Positions 1 to 11,663 of a stretch of DNA of 64,000 bases are shown here, piece by piece. Made by a program: the position numbers and the translations under genes. The DNA is from Diphasiastrum complanatum (lineage: Eukaryota; Streptophyta; Lycopodiopsida; Lycopodiales; Lycopodiaceae). The stretch spans positions 942,673-1,006,672 of the forward strand of contig CM055109.1 of assembly GCA_029204225.1 (NCBI GenBank), in the 5' to 3' direction. A model generated the notes under the pieces. That model was not told the DNA's origin, ran no database searches, and saw nothing but the letters and a program-made list of their open reading frames with translations. Every line of letters begins with the position of its first letter. The first letter of the stretch is position 1.

Positions 1-187
1 ATGACATAACGTTTTAGTGGTAAGTCCAAATTTAGCGGAGTTTAGTGCATTAGAAAGTGCTCAACAAGAGCTTTCCAATGATATTTAGATGGCATACTTC
101 TGAGCTACGATTAAAAAGTTATGGCAAGTCAAAAGTATTAGTGTTATAATATTTTAATAATAAAAAAGGCATCTTGCACGAATTCTT

Positions 188-222
188 AAAGGGTCTTTTT
201 GGAACTCAAAACTCCTCTAATG
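188..222 (+). repeat. 35-bp dispersed repeat, copy 1
   Basis: The block from AAAGGGTCTTTTTG to AACTCCTCTAATG recurs at 9878-9912 and 11572-11606. This copy differs from the others at about five positions and overlaps the point where the RT homology of the gypsy remnant begins. Its nature is unknown. Confidence 0.6.
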
Positions 223-2295
223 AAAGTATTTGAAAGATGTCGCAAATTTCAAATTTCTCTAAATCCAGAAAAATGCCAAATATGTGCTTCCCACGAAGTT
301 GTGCTTGGCCATGTGATATCGAGACATGGTATTGCCACAGATTATTCTAAAATCAAGATTATTGTGGAATTACCACCACCAACAACGATTTGTGGAGTTT
401 ATGTGTTTATGGGTCATGCAAACTACTATCGAATTTTTATTATCTTCTTTGCGGATTTAGCACGACCTATATACGAACTGACTATTGTTCCTATTTGGAC
501 AGTAGAGGCGTTAGAAGCCTTTGAAAAATTAAAAAAAACATTAACTTCAGCACCAATCCTACGTTCTCCAAATTGGACAATTGAATTTCATGTTCACACG
601 GATGGCTTGAAATATGTCATTGGATCAGTTTTGACGCAGGCAGGTGACTATAAGAAGGATTATCCTATACGATTTGCAAGCAGACAACTTACAGATCCGG
701 AGAAGAATTATTCAACAACAGAACGTGAAGCATTAGCCATGATTTTTTTCTCTTTGGAAATTTCATCACTACCTTATGGAAACGCACTTTGTCTTTTATA
801 CGGATCACCAGCCGTTACTTTACTTGGAAAACAAGACGTGCAATATTGGACGTATTGCAAGATGGTTATTGTTATTGACTGAATTTGACTTTCGAATTGT
901 GGTTCGAAAGGGGAAGCAACATTATCTAGCCAATCACGTTTCGCGAATTGAATCCGCACCAGTTAATATTGAAGTGGATGATGAATTATCAGATGCTGCA
1001 TTGTTCTATGTAAAAGCAATACCTGAGTGGGCAGCGGATATTGTTGAGTACCTGATGCTAGGACAACCGAATGACTCTTTGACAAAAGTACAGAAGAGAC
1101 AACAGTGATTCACAAGGCTCAACCTTATCATTGATTGCAGGACAATTGTATCGTCGTGGATCAGACAATATTCTACGTAGATGTGTTTTACCGCATGAAA
1201 TCCCAAATCTAATTATGTTTTCACATGATGGTATGGGCGGAGGACACTTCTCTACAGATATTATTGTTCGCAAACTTTTGCAATCAGGTTGTTGGTGGCC
1301 TACGCTTCATAAGGACACAAAAAATTATATTCATACATGTGATGTTTGTCATCGAGCACGACGGCCTACCAGACAAAACTATGAACCCTTACATCCAGTT
1401 TTATCGCAAGCACCATTTGAAAAATGGGGACTAGATTATGTTGGTCCTATTCATCCGGCCGCGCAAGGATCTCAAGCCCGATACATTATCATAGCAACTG
1501 ATTATATGACCAAGTGGATTGAAGCCAAAGCTGTCAAAGTTGTTGATGCGAAATCTACGGCCAAGTTTCTCTATGAAAATATTATAATCAGATTTGGATG
1601 TCCGATCGAGATTGTCAGTGACTGGGGTACACTTTGTTAATCAAACAATAAAGTGTTTACTGAAAGATTTTTTTGTGATACACAGATTTAGTACTCCTTA
1701 CTATCCTAGAGGGAATGGCCAAGCTGAGCCTTCCAATAAGATTCTCTGCACTATTATGACAAAGACAGTTGAAGTGAGTCAGTCTGATTGGGAACATAAA
1801 TTGTATGCAGCGTTATGGGCATTCGGAACTGCTTACAAAAGTAGTACAAATCAAATACTCTTTCAACTGGTTTATGGTCAAGATGTTGTCATGCCGATTG
1901 AATTTTTAATCCCATCTTTACACATAGCGACAACAGAACGGTTAAATGATGATAAGTCCTTACAACTATGTCATGAAGCATTGCACAAATTATGTGAAAC
2001 ACGATTGATGGCAGTTCATGCGTTAGCAACAGAGAAAGCCCACCAAAAGGCATGGCACGGTCGTCGATTGCACAAAAAGGATTTGAAAGCAGGAGATCTT
2101 GCATTGATGTACAAAACCAAGCTCATCAAGGAAAAATTGAAGTTTACCGGTGAAGGCCTGTATAAAGTAAAGGAAATCCTGAGCTATGGCGCAGTAATTC
2201 TTGAGCACTTGGATGGAAAACAATTTGATACTCCAGTGAATGGCAGTCGATTACGCAAGTTTTGGCAGCCTGTTCCGCCAGATCAGCAAGCCTGA
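199..2295 (+). pseudogene. Ty3/gypsy pol remnant: end of RT, RNase H, integrase
   Basis: This is the 3' half of a Ty3/gypsy polyprotein in several frames. Frame one (199-882) starts in the RT thumb (FERCRKFQISLNPEKC, LGHVISRHGI) and runs through the connection (APILRSPNW) into RNase H (HTDGLKYVIGSVLTQ, TEREALAM). A frameshift near 780 continues in 776-1108 with the last RNase H aspartate (FYTDHQPLLYL). Frame 1131-1640 holds the integrase zinc finger (CDVCHRARR) and core (WGLDYVGPIH, ATDYMTKWIEAK). After another shift, 1594-2295 gives the rest of the core (STPYYPRGNGQAE) and the C-terminal domain (FTGEGLYKVKEI). There is no chromodomain, and the C-terminal style fits the plant Tat/Athila branch. 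RT fingers and palm, protease and gag are missing upstream, so this copy is dead. The TTG at 199 is only the edge of the open frame. Confidence 0.9.
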
Positions 2296-3300
2296 TCTCA
2301 ATGATTTTTTAATTTTATTTGTTTTTTAATTTTTTGTTTTCAATATTTAAATTGTTGAGTTTTTTGGAAAAGACAGTAAAAAAAAAACATCAAGAAAAGA
2401 CTGATGAGCAAAAGTCAGAAAAGTCATCAGCATGGGAAAAAGGAAGGATAGTATTTGATGGAGAATGACTTGTAAAAACATTGTTTCGGTCAGTGGCCTA
2501 TACAGTATCAGAAACCTTCGTTGAGCTCTCAGACTGTACATCCACTCCAGATATGTCTATATTGAGGTGGGCGAAGGTTCTTGACCAGGAAAAGCCCATT
2601 TTTTGAGCTAGGCAAATGATCATCAATATGCCATTTTGAGAACCTTCACCGAGCACCTTACCCTCATTATGAACTTTCACTGACATGCTAGATGGTCTTA
2701 AAATGTCAAAATTAGGTTGGCCATAGCCTCAGATCTTGGAAAAATACATTTATGAGAGTACTTGGGCGAAGGATCCTCATCGGTGAAGGTTCATCCTTCG
2801 CCAACCCTGGAAAACATTCGTCTGATAGGTTCAAATCCCCAAAAACCTTCGCCGAGATTTTTATAGCCTATTTTCACAATATTGTACATGCTTGCAAATT
2901 TTTATTCAGAACTGATCAGCCAAACTAGTATTCAGTGTAATGGACCCTCCAAATTCACCTATAAGTTAGCTGAATTCGATTCATTCCTCACTTGTGCTAG
3001 CGAAGCTCTTGTGAATTTTTTCCGCAACCAAAGCCTTCCAAACTTTCTGAACTGCTTTCTGATATACTTTCTTGCATCTTACTTTTCATTTTTTATCATC
3101 ATATCTTCCATAGATACTTCCCAGTCTCCTCGTTATACTATCCATCGTGATGTTCCATCTGCAACAGACATCATGATACTTCCTAGCACAAGCATGGTCA
3201 CTCAGTGGATGACCCTTGCGGACCCTCTGCTTACTACAATGGGTATTCATGAGAGAGCCTTTTTTGGGAGAATCAACATGGATTTCATTGCTCTTGCCTT
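2296..3300. other. Linker between integrase and downstream ORF of the gypsy remnant
   Basis: No recognisable domain. A 162-codon open frame at 2882-3370 (+) contains a hydrophobic run around 3040-3110 and ends just as the coiled-coil frame begins in another phase. It may be the damaged N-terminal part of that downstream protein, or chance. Confidence 0.35.
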
Positions 3301-5145
3301 CAGTACGTGGAAGGCTTTGAACTCCAATCTCCTGGAAGAGGATTCAAATAAATCCATGACACTACTGTAGATGTTGAAGATTCATACCAGACACGTCAAG
3401 AAAAAGCCGCACCAGCCACACTTCGGGTCGACCAAGCTGTGAAATCACCGAAGCAGTTCGACGCCACAATGTCTGAGGGCTTTGAAGAGGAAGATCTTTT
3501 TGAATAAGAAGAAGTATCGGCACCTATTTCATGCCAACCAAGGACAGTACCATCAGATCCTCTTGTTGTTGTTGCCTCTACAATAGTAGATTCTGGTGAT
3601 GCTCTCGGTTTGGTCTCAAGCCTTGTGCAAGTGATCCAGTCTATGCTTGACAAGAAAAAAGAAATGGAGCAGAGAATTTTTGACATGGGATCTGAAAACA
3701 CTCTCATCAGCCAGAAGATTGTCCAGCTGGATCGAGAATTGAAGATCGCCAAGTAGCACGAAGACAAATCTGAAGCTGAAAAAAAGTTGGCACAACAACA
3801 GGCTGATCGCCTCGAAGGATACGTCAGCTCCCTGCAGAATGCCCTGACAACCGCACAGGATCAGGTGGACAAGGCCGTGTAGGATGCAAAGCAACAAGTG
3901 CAGCTGCTACAAGGTCAACTGCAGATGACGGAGCAAGATCGCACACGTCTCCAAGGTGAATTGGATGCGACCACTCTTGAGCATGATGTGTATCTTCAGA
4001 TGCAAATACCAGATCATCCGGTCACTCCGACGAAGATCCCGTATTTGTTCAAGAAAGTGAAAACGTACAAAGTGGCCCTTCAGGGATTCCAAGGCCGCTT
4101 TGACAAGTTCAAAGGAGCAGCTTCAACTGAGTTGGCAAAGGCTAAAGAGACCATTAGTGCCTATGAAAAAGCAGTCACTCAGGTGTTGGAAGCCGGACCA
4201 CAAATCCCAATACCGGTTATGCCACAATTCTTTCCTACGCGCCAAGAGGATGTACCAATGGATACAAGGCTGGATTCGGGCATGCACCAGGGGGGAGCTC
4301 CAGACATTGAAGCACAACACCCAATTTCATAGGTAGTACCAATGGGTCCATCCTCATCAAGGACCACACCGTTATTCAGAAGACCCATCAACGTCGAGGA
4401 CCAGATCTAGAGTTTTCTAGCGCAACATCCTCATGAGTCCTTGCGTGGTGGATGGGTCCTTAAGTTCAAGACCTCGGAGATAGAGACCGACAAAGAAGTG
4501 GACAAAATACCTGCATTGGGAGAGTAGCCGGCATGGAGAGTTACCATTTTTGAGAAAACTCCGAAATCTATCAGAAGTTATGTGGCGAACCCTCGCCAAT
4601 TGCGGGTAGATCCCTATTATGTGCCAATGCCGAGAAGGAATAAATGGAAGGATTTGGGATTGGCTATCGACAAAATCACAATCCATACGCCCAATTGGCC
4701 AATCATCCATCAGCCCTACAACTGAACAATATCAGTGGATTTCCACCGGGCCTTACAAGCATACCAGCGGGAGTATATCCACTCTCCCGATCCGACAGTG
4801 CGACAATCGGCAATGTTTGCAAAAGATCTAACTCTGTTGGCATCAGTGGCAACCAGATGGGATGATTGTTTTCCTCCTCTCGCATTCGATCCGAATAAGC
4901 CAATGGCCTCAAAAAATATCAAAGATCAGCTGCCGGTTGCTCGTGTATATTTTCATGCAACAATGATGGGAGGCTCCTGGGAATCTCGCTTCACATCATG
5001 GACGACCTCAAAGTGGATTGCAGGAGCCCATCGTTGTTTTCTGTCCCATAATTTGGATTTTAATACTGTCCGCCTTGACTTTATGGAGAAGCTGCAGTAC
5101 CATTTAATAAAGATTCGTCGCAAAGCTAATAAAAGTCCCCAATAA
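3301..5145 (+). pseudogene. Extra 3' ORF of the gypsy element, coiled-coil rich, eight in-frame stops
   Basis: One reading frame (frame 1) stays coherent for about 615 codons but is broken by stops at 3349, 3505, 3754, 3880, 4330, 4408, 4525 and 4723. The protein has an acidic Ser/Pro-rich start, then a Gln/Glu/Lys-rich coiled coil (about 3600-4180, for example LAQQQADRLEGYVSSLQN), a proline-rich stretch, and a folded-looking tail with Trp and aromatic residues (FHATMMGGSWESRFTSW). It lies downstream of integrase, where some plant Tat/Athila elements carry an env-like or accessory ORF. I see no membrane anchor and cannot assign a function. Every stop is one C-to-T change away from CAA, CAG or CGA, which suggests methylcytosine decay. 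Confidence 0.6.
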
Positions 5146-5985
5146 CTGCATCTCGCAGGTGTCGTGGGACCGCCACCAGATTTGGTGGGGGATACCGTTG
5201 GAGGGTTTGCGGATCTCAAAGCAACCCTAACCCTAGTTAATAAGTGAGAGGGATTTGGCACCCTGCGTGTATAAGTCCAACCCAATGATCACATAGTTAT
5301 TTGATTAATTAGAAAGTCAATAAAAGGACTTTAGGTCTTTTTGCGGGACTTTTAATGTCGTAGGGCCTAAATGTCAAGTTAGTGAATAAAGTTGGGTTTC
5401 CCTCCAATTTGGATGGTTCCCACTCTTTTTTAAATTTGAATATTTAGGGAGGCAGAAATGGACCAATAGGATTCAGAGGCCAAGGTCCTCCTCTTTACTA
5501 TAAAAAGGGACCAACTCGAGTTCCTACAGATGTTCATTTTCTCATTTCAATAAAGCAGATTGGTTCCCTTGTGAAATGGATTGATGAATGTCCTTGCTCT
5601 CTATTATTTTTCCTCCATCTCTCATGTTTTATTTGGATATTTCTAATTGTTGGATCTGATTGTTATTGGGATTGCATGTTATAATACTTTTTATGAGAGA
5701 GAAAGAGTAAGCTATCTTTGTTCAAGATCTAGTGTTAATGGATGTAGTGTTAATGTTTAGTGTTAATGGATGTTAGAGTTAGATGTGGATCTTCATTCAT
5801 GCTGAAATCTGAACTATATTATCGCTCTCATGGGAACGAATCTATGCGTGACAACTAACTTCATCTCTTTGATGCTAGATTGACTAGATCTTGGTCTGAG
5901 TTTAGGCAAGGAAAGAAACCCACTTCAATTCTTTTGTTAGCTTTAAATATTTATGATCACAAGGCTGAGAATGGTGGTTATTCTA
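5146..5985 (+). promoter_or_regulatory. LTR-like region with TATA box and poly(A) signal
   Basis: This noncoding stretch after the gypsy ORF has a TATAAAAA box at 5499-5506 and an AATAAA at 5549-5554, about 50 bp apart, as expected for the U3-R part of a 3' LTR. A G-rich run near 5180-5192 could be the polypurine tract. The exact LTR borders cannot be set because no second copy lies in the window. Confidence 0.45.
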
Positions 5986-6044
5986 GTTTGCAAGCACCCA
6001 AGTGATTATTTTGAAAGATGATATCGATTTGAAGCTTGTACCAA

Positions 6045-6045
<1 letters not shown>

Positions 6046-6141
<96 letters not shown>

Positions 6142-6167
6142 CGCGCGCGCGCGTGCACGTGTGTGCT
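6046..6167. repeat. GT microsatellite passing into GC and GTGCAC
   Basis: About 43 GT units are followed by about 10 GC units and a short CGTGCACGTG block. Alternating purine-pyrimidine of this length can adopt Z-DNA. The long Cys-Val and His-Thr frames here are artefacts. Confidence 0.95.
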
Positions 6168-7046
6168 GTTGGCTGATTCTAACGAATCCCCAAGATACTC
6201 GGACAGAGCAACTCAAGAGCACCTCTCACCTTAGACCGAGGAGGTCTCTGAGAAGACGAGACTAATGAAGACTAAGAGCCGAGTATGAGAGCCGAGAAAT
6301 GCTAGTTAGGAATGACAAGCAAGAACTGTGTAAGCCTCATGGTGAATTCCGGAAGATGGAATGACCATGTAGGAACTAGTATTTCTAGGCAAATGTAATA
6401 TATGCAAGTTGACCCCTTTTAAAGAAAGTAGAGTGAGCCACCTTTTGATGGTGACCTCTAGTGGAGAGCATTATTCTACTTGTAATTTGTGAAATGTGAA
6501 AATTCCACTAGGATGCCACCTAAGGAGCTCTCTTGCTTATTTAAGAGACTCCCTCTTTGTGAAGAGGAGCTTTTTGTGAATTGTATCTACTCCATGCTGA
6601 AATGAGAAGAGCCTTCATGAGGTAGATGCATCTATTGAGCTCCTTGATCATGATGGTTTTCTTGAGTGATGCCCCTATGATCATGCCCTTCCATTCATAT
6701 TGTGTGAGGTTCCTCACAATCTCAGCCGACCAACTCCATGCCAGACCACAGAATTTTCAAACGACACCTCTGATTGGCATTTCGACTGAACCACCATCTC
6801 CCCAAGCCTTAGAGGTTGGAAAAAAAAAAAAAAAAAAAAGCATGAACACCAAAAAAATTTCAAAAAATAAAACTCATACCAATAGAAAGCCCTTTTCATA
6901 CTAAGTCTCCACTTTCACTTCCTTCAACACCCTAAAAATCTAAAAAAATCCAAAAACCACCAAAAATCTAAGAACACCAAAAATCCTAAAAAATCCAAAA
7001 ACACCAGAAACACATACCCAACACAAACAAGACACAACAGTACCCA
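6168..7046 (+). promoter_or_regulatory. Probable LTR or leader upstream of gag
   Basis: A TATTTAAG box at 6538-6545 is followed by an AG/CT-rich leader, a poly(A) run (6819-6839) and an A/C-rich untranslated stretch up to the gag start. This fits U3-R-U5 plus leader of the gag-bearing element downstream. I could not recognise a primer-binding site or an LTR duplicate. Confidence 0.35.
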
Positions 7047-8441
7047 ATGGACCAACATACAGATCCTCAACTCCCAGACGATTATCCATACGAGATAAGG
7101 TCCCCTACAACGGAACAAATCAGACGTCATAGGTTCTATCGAATGCGGGCCCAAATACACGAGCCATCCAAAAACCCATTCAAGGAACAAGAACCTGATA
7201 ACGATGAGTCTTCACGAGCACAAGCCCATTCTTATGGTGCTGACCCCTCGCAGGCCAGAACCAATCTTAATGGTGCTTCTACTGCCCACGGTGCTCATCT
7301 TAAAAGACGTACACCCAAGCTAGATCTACCAAAGTTTGACGGTAGTTCGGACCCTCAAAGATTTTTGCAAATCTTTGAGAATGCATGTGATGTGTATGGC
7401 GAAACATCCCTCGATGCTATGGTCCAACTATTTTCGATGACCATGATCGCTAAAGCACATGATTGGTTTTCTAACCTTGATCGTGACGAAAAGACAGACT
7501 GGTCAATTTTGAAAGAATTCTTTATCAAGCGTTTTAAGCCCTTTCGCTTGATCGAGAGCCCTTTTGTCAAATTGAGTAACATCAAAATGGCTAGAGACGA
7601 ACGTGTACGAAACTATATTGAGCGTTTCAAACGCCTCAAAAGTCAAGTCCAAGAACAGCCCTCAGAACAGATGCTCATCATCTGGTTCCTAGTCGGACTT
7701 CCAAGATGGATTAGACGCGAGCTTAAATCCAATGATGAATATATGAGCCTAAAGTTAGCTATGTATGATGTCATCAAACTAGAAGACGAGGGATCAGATG
7801 TTGACGAACCCAGGGAAAGGCGAGCACTACGTGCCCTTGTCCATGAGTCGAAACTGATCGAGGACACCCGAGATCAGCTTTGGAAATCCCAGTTGGAGTT
7901 GCTTAATAAGCAACATCAGCTACAGATGGAGAAACTCACCAATGAGTTTCAAACTACCTTGAAGTCTATCCAAAGCAGTATGCCTGGTCAGCCAAATCCT
8001 GCACATGTATCTTATAGACGAAAACCAATATGGTGCCCACACTACCGGGCTATGCATCCTACTGATGCTTGTCCTTCATATTGGCCTATCCAAACACATA
8101 CAGTCCAACAATATGAAGAACACCCATCACAATCTGGAAATGCCTTGTCTTATCATGAATATCCACCAGAAAGTCCAGAACCACTAGCCATACAAAATGG
8201 CTAGGCCGTTATACAAGGGCCCTTGCACACCAAATGTTTCATCTGTGGTGAAACCGGCCACTTCATGGTTGATTGTCCAGTTAAGACCCAGTTCCATGCT
8301 GAGTGTCCCGATTGTATCAGAAACATAGTTTCAAAGACTGTCCAAAGCAACCAACTAAGATCCTACCTACCCGTCACGTTAGTTATGACTCCCGATAGGA
8401 TCCTCATGACAACACAACACGAGCACCATAGCACCCAATAG
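7047..8441 (+). pseudogene. Ty3/gypsy gag with zinc knuckle, one internal stop
   Basis: The first 385 codons are open. A disordered N-terminus is followed by the capsid-like retrotransposon gag domain (LDLPKFDGSSDPQRFL, AHDWFSNLDRDEKTDW, FKRFKPFRL-type motifs, YIERFKRLKSQV) at about residues 90-230, then a coiled coil (residues 270-315). A TAG at 8202 interrupts the same frame, which resumes with a CCHC knuckle, CFICGETGHFMVDC, so the stop is probably a mutation. Gag packages element RNA into cytoplasmic particles. No protease or RT can be read after 8441, where the sequence decays into short frames. The start ATG at 7047 is the first in frame after a long A/C-rich leader. Confidence 0.85.
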
Positions 8442-9147
8442 TTAAACATGCTGCTCAATCGAGAAGTTTTTTACAAAATTCTAAAATACCGCACAATACG
8501 CCAGCGCCATAATGCAAAAAGACAATCTGAAATGAGTCCTTGTCGAAAAAAAGTGAAACCGATATTCCGTCATCTGCTACAATGTCCAATCACGTGCAAC
8601 CTCCACAGGGAATTGACAGTTTTTCTCCCCTTCTACAACCTCAAATCTATTTGTCTTTCCACATGTTGATAGATTTCTAATGTGCCAATACACAATAAAT
8701 CTAGGATTCGAAAATCCATATAGAGATTCGGTTCTGAATCTCTTGTTCAGAGAGGTCCTCGGGACATAGTACCTCAACCATACCTGCATCTCAAGCTGTA
8801 TCTTACAACATCTACTATCAACAATGGTAGATTCAAGTGTCACCAACCTTGCCTTGTTTTGACAAGGGCATGTTAGAGTAAGTCACATTACTCTACAAAC
8901 AATGGAATATTACAATTGTCAGGGTATATTATCAATGTTGATGAATGCAAATTTTGTTCGACGAGTACATTACAGTTCTCACTCTCTGTATTGTTTGATT
9001 ATTTTCTTGTTTTTCTTCATTCCTAGTGTGTGATTGATTTTTGCATGAGAAATAGCCCCTACACAAGAGTTTTCTATAGAGCATCTCTAGAACACATTTT
9101 CATTCATTTGTCAATCTTCAGCTCACTTTGTACAGAGTTTCCAATCT
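8442..9147. other. Decayed sequence after gag
   Basis: Short frames only (for example 8448-8669 +). Some peptides between 8650 and 8850 might be worn gag-pol linker, but no motif is certain. From about 8870 the sequence is AT-rich without coding signal. Confidence 0.4.
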
Positions 9148-9274
9148 TTGAGCATACTGCAAATATGCCAAGTACAAATCACGTCAGAGTTGATTCTTGC
9201 ACCTCATCCTCATATTCATCGAATCAACTACAGCAAGATCGAAACAAATTTAATTAAAATTTGTTCCATCTTTA

Positions 9275-9499
9275 GTGCCATCCCATGTTCAACATGTTTT
9301 CAACGCCGATCCAATCCTGAACATGAACAGTTTCCAGCAACAACATCTCCACCAACAGATTTTGGAGGGGGGGAGAGAGAGTGGATCTGCCTGGATCCAC
9401 TGGAACAGTTACGCTGCCTACAACAACATGAGCAAGATCGACAGCCAAGGTCACAAACCCAAAGTCGACAACGACAAGGCTTCAAGTGATATGTCCTAG
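9275..9499 (+). CDS. Unidentified Gln/Asn/Ser-rich open frame
   Basis: A 74-codon frame rich in Gln, His, Asn and Ser ends in a polar tail. Overlapping frames cover 9148-9489. A pyrimidine-rich stretch before 9124 could be a splice acceptor, so this might be the last exon of a worn gene. I do not recognise the protein, and chance is a serious alternative. Confidence 0.2.
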   Translation: MPSHVQHVFNADPILNMNSFQQQHLHQQILEGGRESGSAWIHWNSYAAYNNMSKIDSQGHKPKVDNDKASSDMS

Positions 9500-10756
9500 A
9501 AATTGGGACTTTTCTAATTTGAACTTGCTTAAAAGCTTCTCTAATTAGTTTAAATATTGTAGTTGGCGCTCATATTTCCATTCTCGTGGAAGGAATGCAT
9601 ATGTAAACATTTTGCATTTTCTCCTGATTCGAATTTGGGGATGGCGGTCATATTCTAGATCCAGTGAAAATATTGCCCTTTTCGTAACCAATGGAGGAAA
9701 TATTTTTGAATTTAGTCAAGTTATACTGCAAACTGTTAACAGTTCTTAACTGTGACTATAGACACTATGGTTAGATTATTGGGAGTTGGGGAGGCCTTGG
9801 GAGTGGTGTGGGCAAGCAAATAAACAATATTGTTTTTTTTATTTTGATATTTTTGTATATCCTACATGGCATTCCTTAAAGGGTCTTTTTGATATTGAGA
9901 ACTCCTCTAATGAGGAGTCCAATCATGTTTCACTCCCCTCTACCTCGAATAGCTACATATAGAGGCATATAGTTATATATGGTGTTATGAGATTTCTACA
10001 CTATTTTGGAAAATCTTGATCTTCTCTCTACGCGAGTTTTGGATGGTTGATTTTCTCTCTACTTGAGAGGAAGACATTTTCATACTTAGTTTTTTCATAC
10101 TCAAGTCTCCACATGTGTGAGTGTACTTGTATGAATGATTTATGCATGATTTTTAGTGCTCTTGTCTTAGATTGATAGAATAGATCTTGGTTTTCAATCT
10201 ATATGCAACCACCACATCTTAGGAGAACAAAATCACACTTTGTGGTATATTCACAGGTGTGAAATTCAACATGTGCACACACACACACACACACACACTA
10301 ATATACTAAATTGGACTTCTAATGCACTGAAATATATTGGAATCGGACCTATAATATGTGTTTTTTGTAGTTTCAAGTTCATTATATTATAGGCCCAATT
10401 CCATTACATTTCAAGTCCAAAAAAATTTGGGTTCATTGCAGTGAATCGCGAAACTCAACGAATCGCAACTCGATGCAACTATGATATGTAGACACACACA
10501 CACACATGCACACGCACACACACACGCACGTGTTTACAGATTCAGAGCCTATAGAATCTGTTAACTAATTCGTCTTTGTTTCTTTCTACTTTTGCCTATC
10601 AACAGAGAGGGTGGGCTCTGGATTAAGTTCCTCTTTGCTTTCCAACATCAGAGTGAATTACGTCTAATATTCCTGCAAGTGATTGTGCGGGCTCTCATTC
10701 ACTTATGCATGATGGATATAAATCTGAAAGAAAAAAACAATGTTGAAGCATTTAAA
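9500..10756. other. Noncoding AT-rich stretch with CA microsatellites
   Basis: No coding signal. It contains repeat copy 2 (9878-9912), a CA run at about 10275-10298 and an interrupted CA/CG run at about 10492-10530. Confidence 0.6.
9878..9912 (+). repeat. 35-bp dispersed repeat, copy 2
   Basis: Near-identical to the copy at 11572. Its end together with the next bases forms a 7-bp hairpin (ACTCCTC-TAAT-GAGGAGT, 9901-9918). Both this copy and copy 1 are preceded by ATTC(C)TTAAAGG. Confidence 0.65.
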
Positions 10757-11152
10757 TCATAGTCTGAAGAGCATCAATAAAGGAAACCACCTATGATTGT
10801 TGTAAAGTGCATATGTTTTGATATACTTACAATTACATTTTTGATGATCATGAGGATTGATATCATGTACTTTGATTTCTGAATGCATATATACATATTG
10901 CACTAAGACTTCTGATATCAATTGACCTCCCGGGGTAGTCTTAAACTTCAAAAATTTTGCTTTCCAATAAGATTTGTAAGTCATTTTTGCTCTTTTCTTT
11001 TGTCGAAAATTGCCCTTTGATGATGGATGCAGCAATACCCATGAGTTCTTCGTATATTTTGTTGGCTTCCAGTTATCAGCTTCATCTTTCTCATTGTAAA
11101 GAATCACAAAATCAATTGTAGATCTGGATCTCCTTGCCATTGCTATTTTCAA
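10757..11152 (-). CDS. Unidentified open frame, possible captured exon
   Basis: A 131-codon frame, basic at the start, with the internal Met context MARRSRSTIDFVIL and a mixed, protein-like composition (NEKDEADNWKPTKYTKNSWV, Lys/Tyr-rich centre). A GTATAT donor-like site lies inside the later part, so the real exon may be shorter. I recognise no family. Confidence 0.3.
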   Translation of the reverse strand: MKIAMARRSRSTIDFVILYNEKDEADNWKPTKYTKNSWVLLHPSSKGNFRQKKRAKMTYKSYWKAKFLKFKTTPGGQLISEVLVQYVYMHSEIKVHDINPHDHQKCNCKYIKTYALYNNHRWFPLLMLFRL

Positions 11153-11663
11153 AGCTTGGGCGCCAAAAATCTCTCTGATATGTTACTTAATTTTAGTTTT
11201 TCGTATCACATTTAATCTAATGTGAATGCCAACATAGTCATAGTTACTGCGTATACCATATTTTATGTAACTGTACATACTATATTTCTATACTTGTAAC
11301 TAGTATAGTTAGAAATTTTCATTATACTAACCAGCATTGTAAAGTAAATTTAACTTGAGGTATTGACGTCGGGCAGATTAGCATGTGTCAGGCAGGAAGA
11401 AGAAACCAATGGGATATGTCCATGCTGCCCGGACACAAATTTCAAAGTTTTCTATATTGCATTTTTATTTTTTAGTTAATTTGAACTACGTTACGTAGAT
11501 TTCAAATCTGTGCATTTTGATTGGGCCTGGTGACGGTCGAAACTAAAGAAAAAAAATAAAAGTATCTTTACAAAGGGTCTTTTTGATATTGAGAACTCCT
11601 CTAATGTCTTTTCCTCCTCGAAATCCTATTGGTTGAGTGACATATGAGCTCTCTAACTCTATT
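11153..11663. other. AT-rich noncoding stretch
   Basis: No coding signal. It carries repeat copy 3 (11572-11606) and short TA-rich runs. Confidence 0.5.
11572..11606 (+). repeat. 35-bp dispersed repeat, copy 3
   Basis: Matches copy 2 (9878) over AAAGGGTCTTTTTGATATTG and AGAACTCCTCTAATG, then the flanks diverge at once on the right. Confidence 0.65.

Noticed and set aside
5983-6265. Cys-Val and His-Thr repeat proteins
   Set aside because: They are translations of the GT/GC microsatellite.
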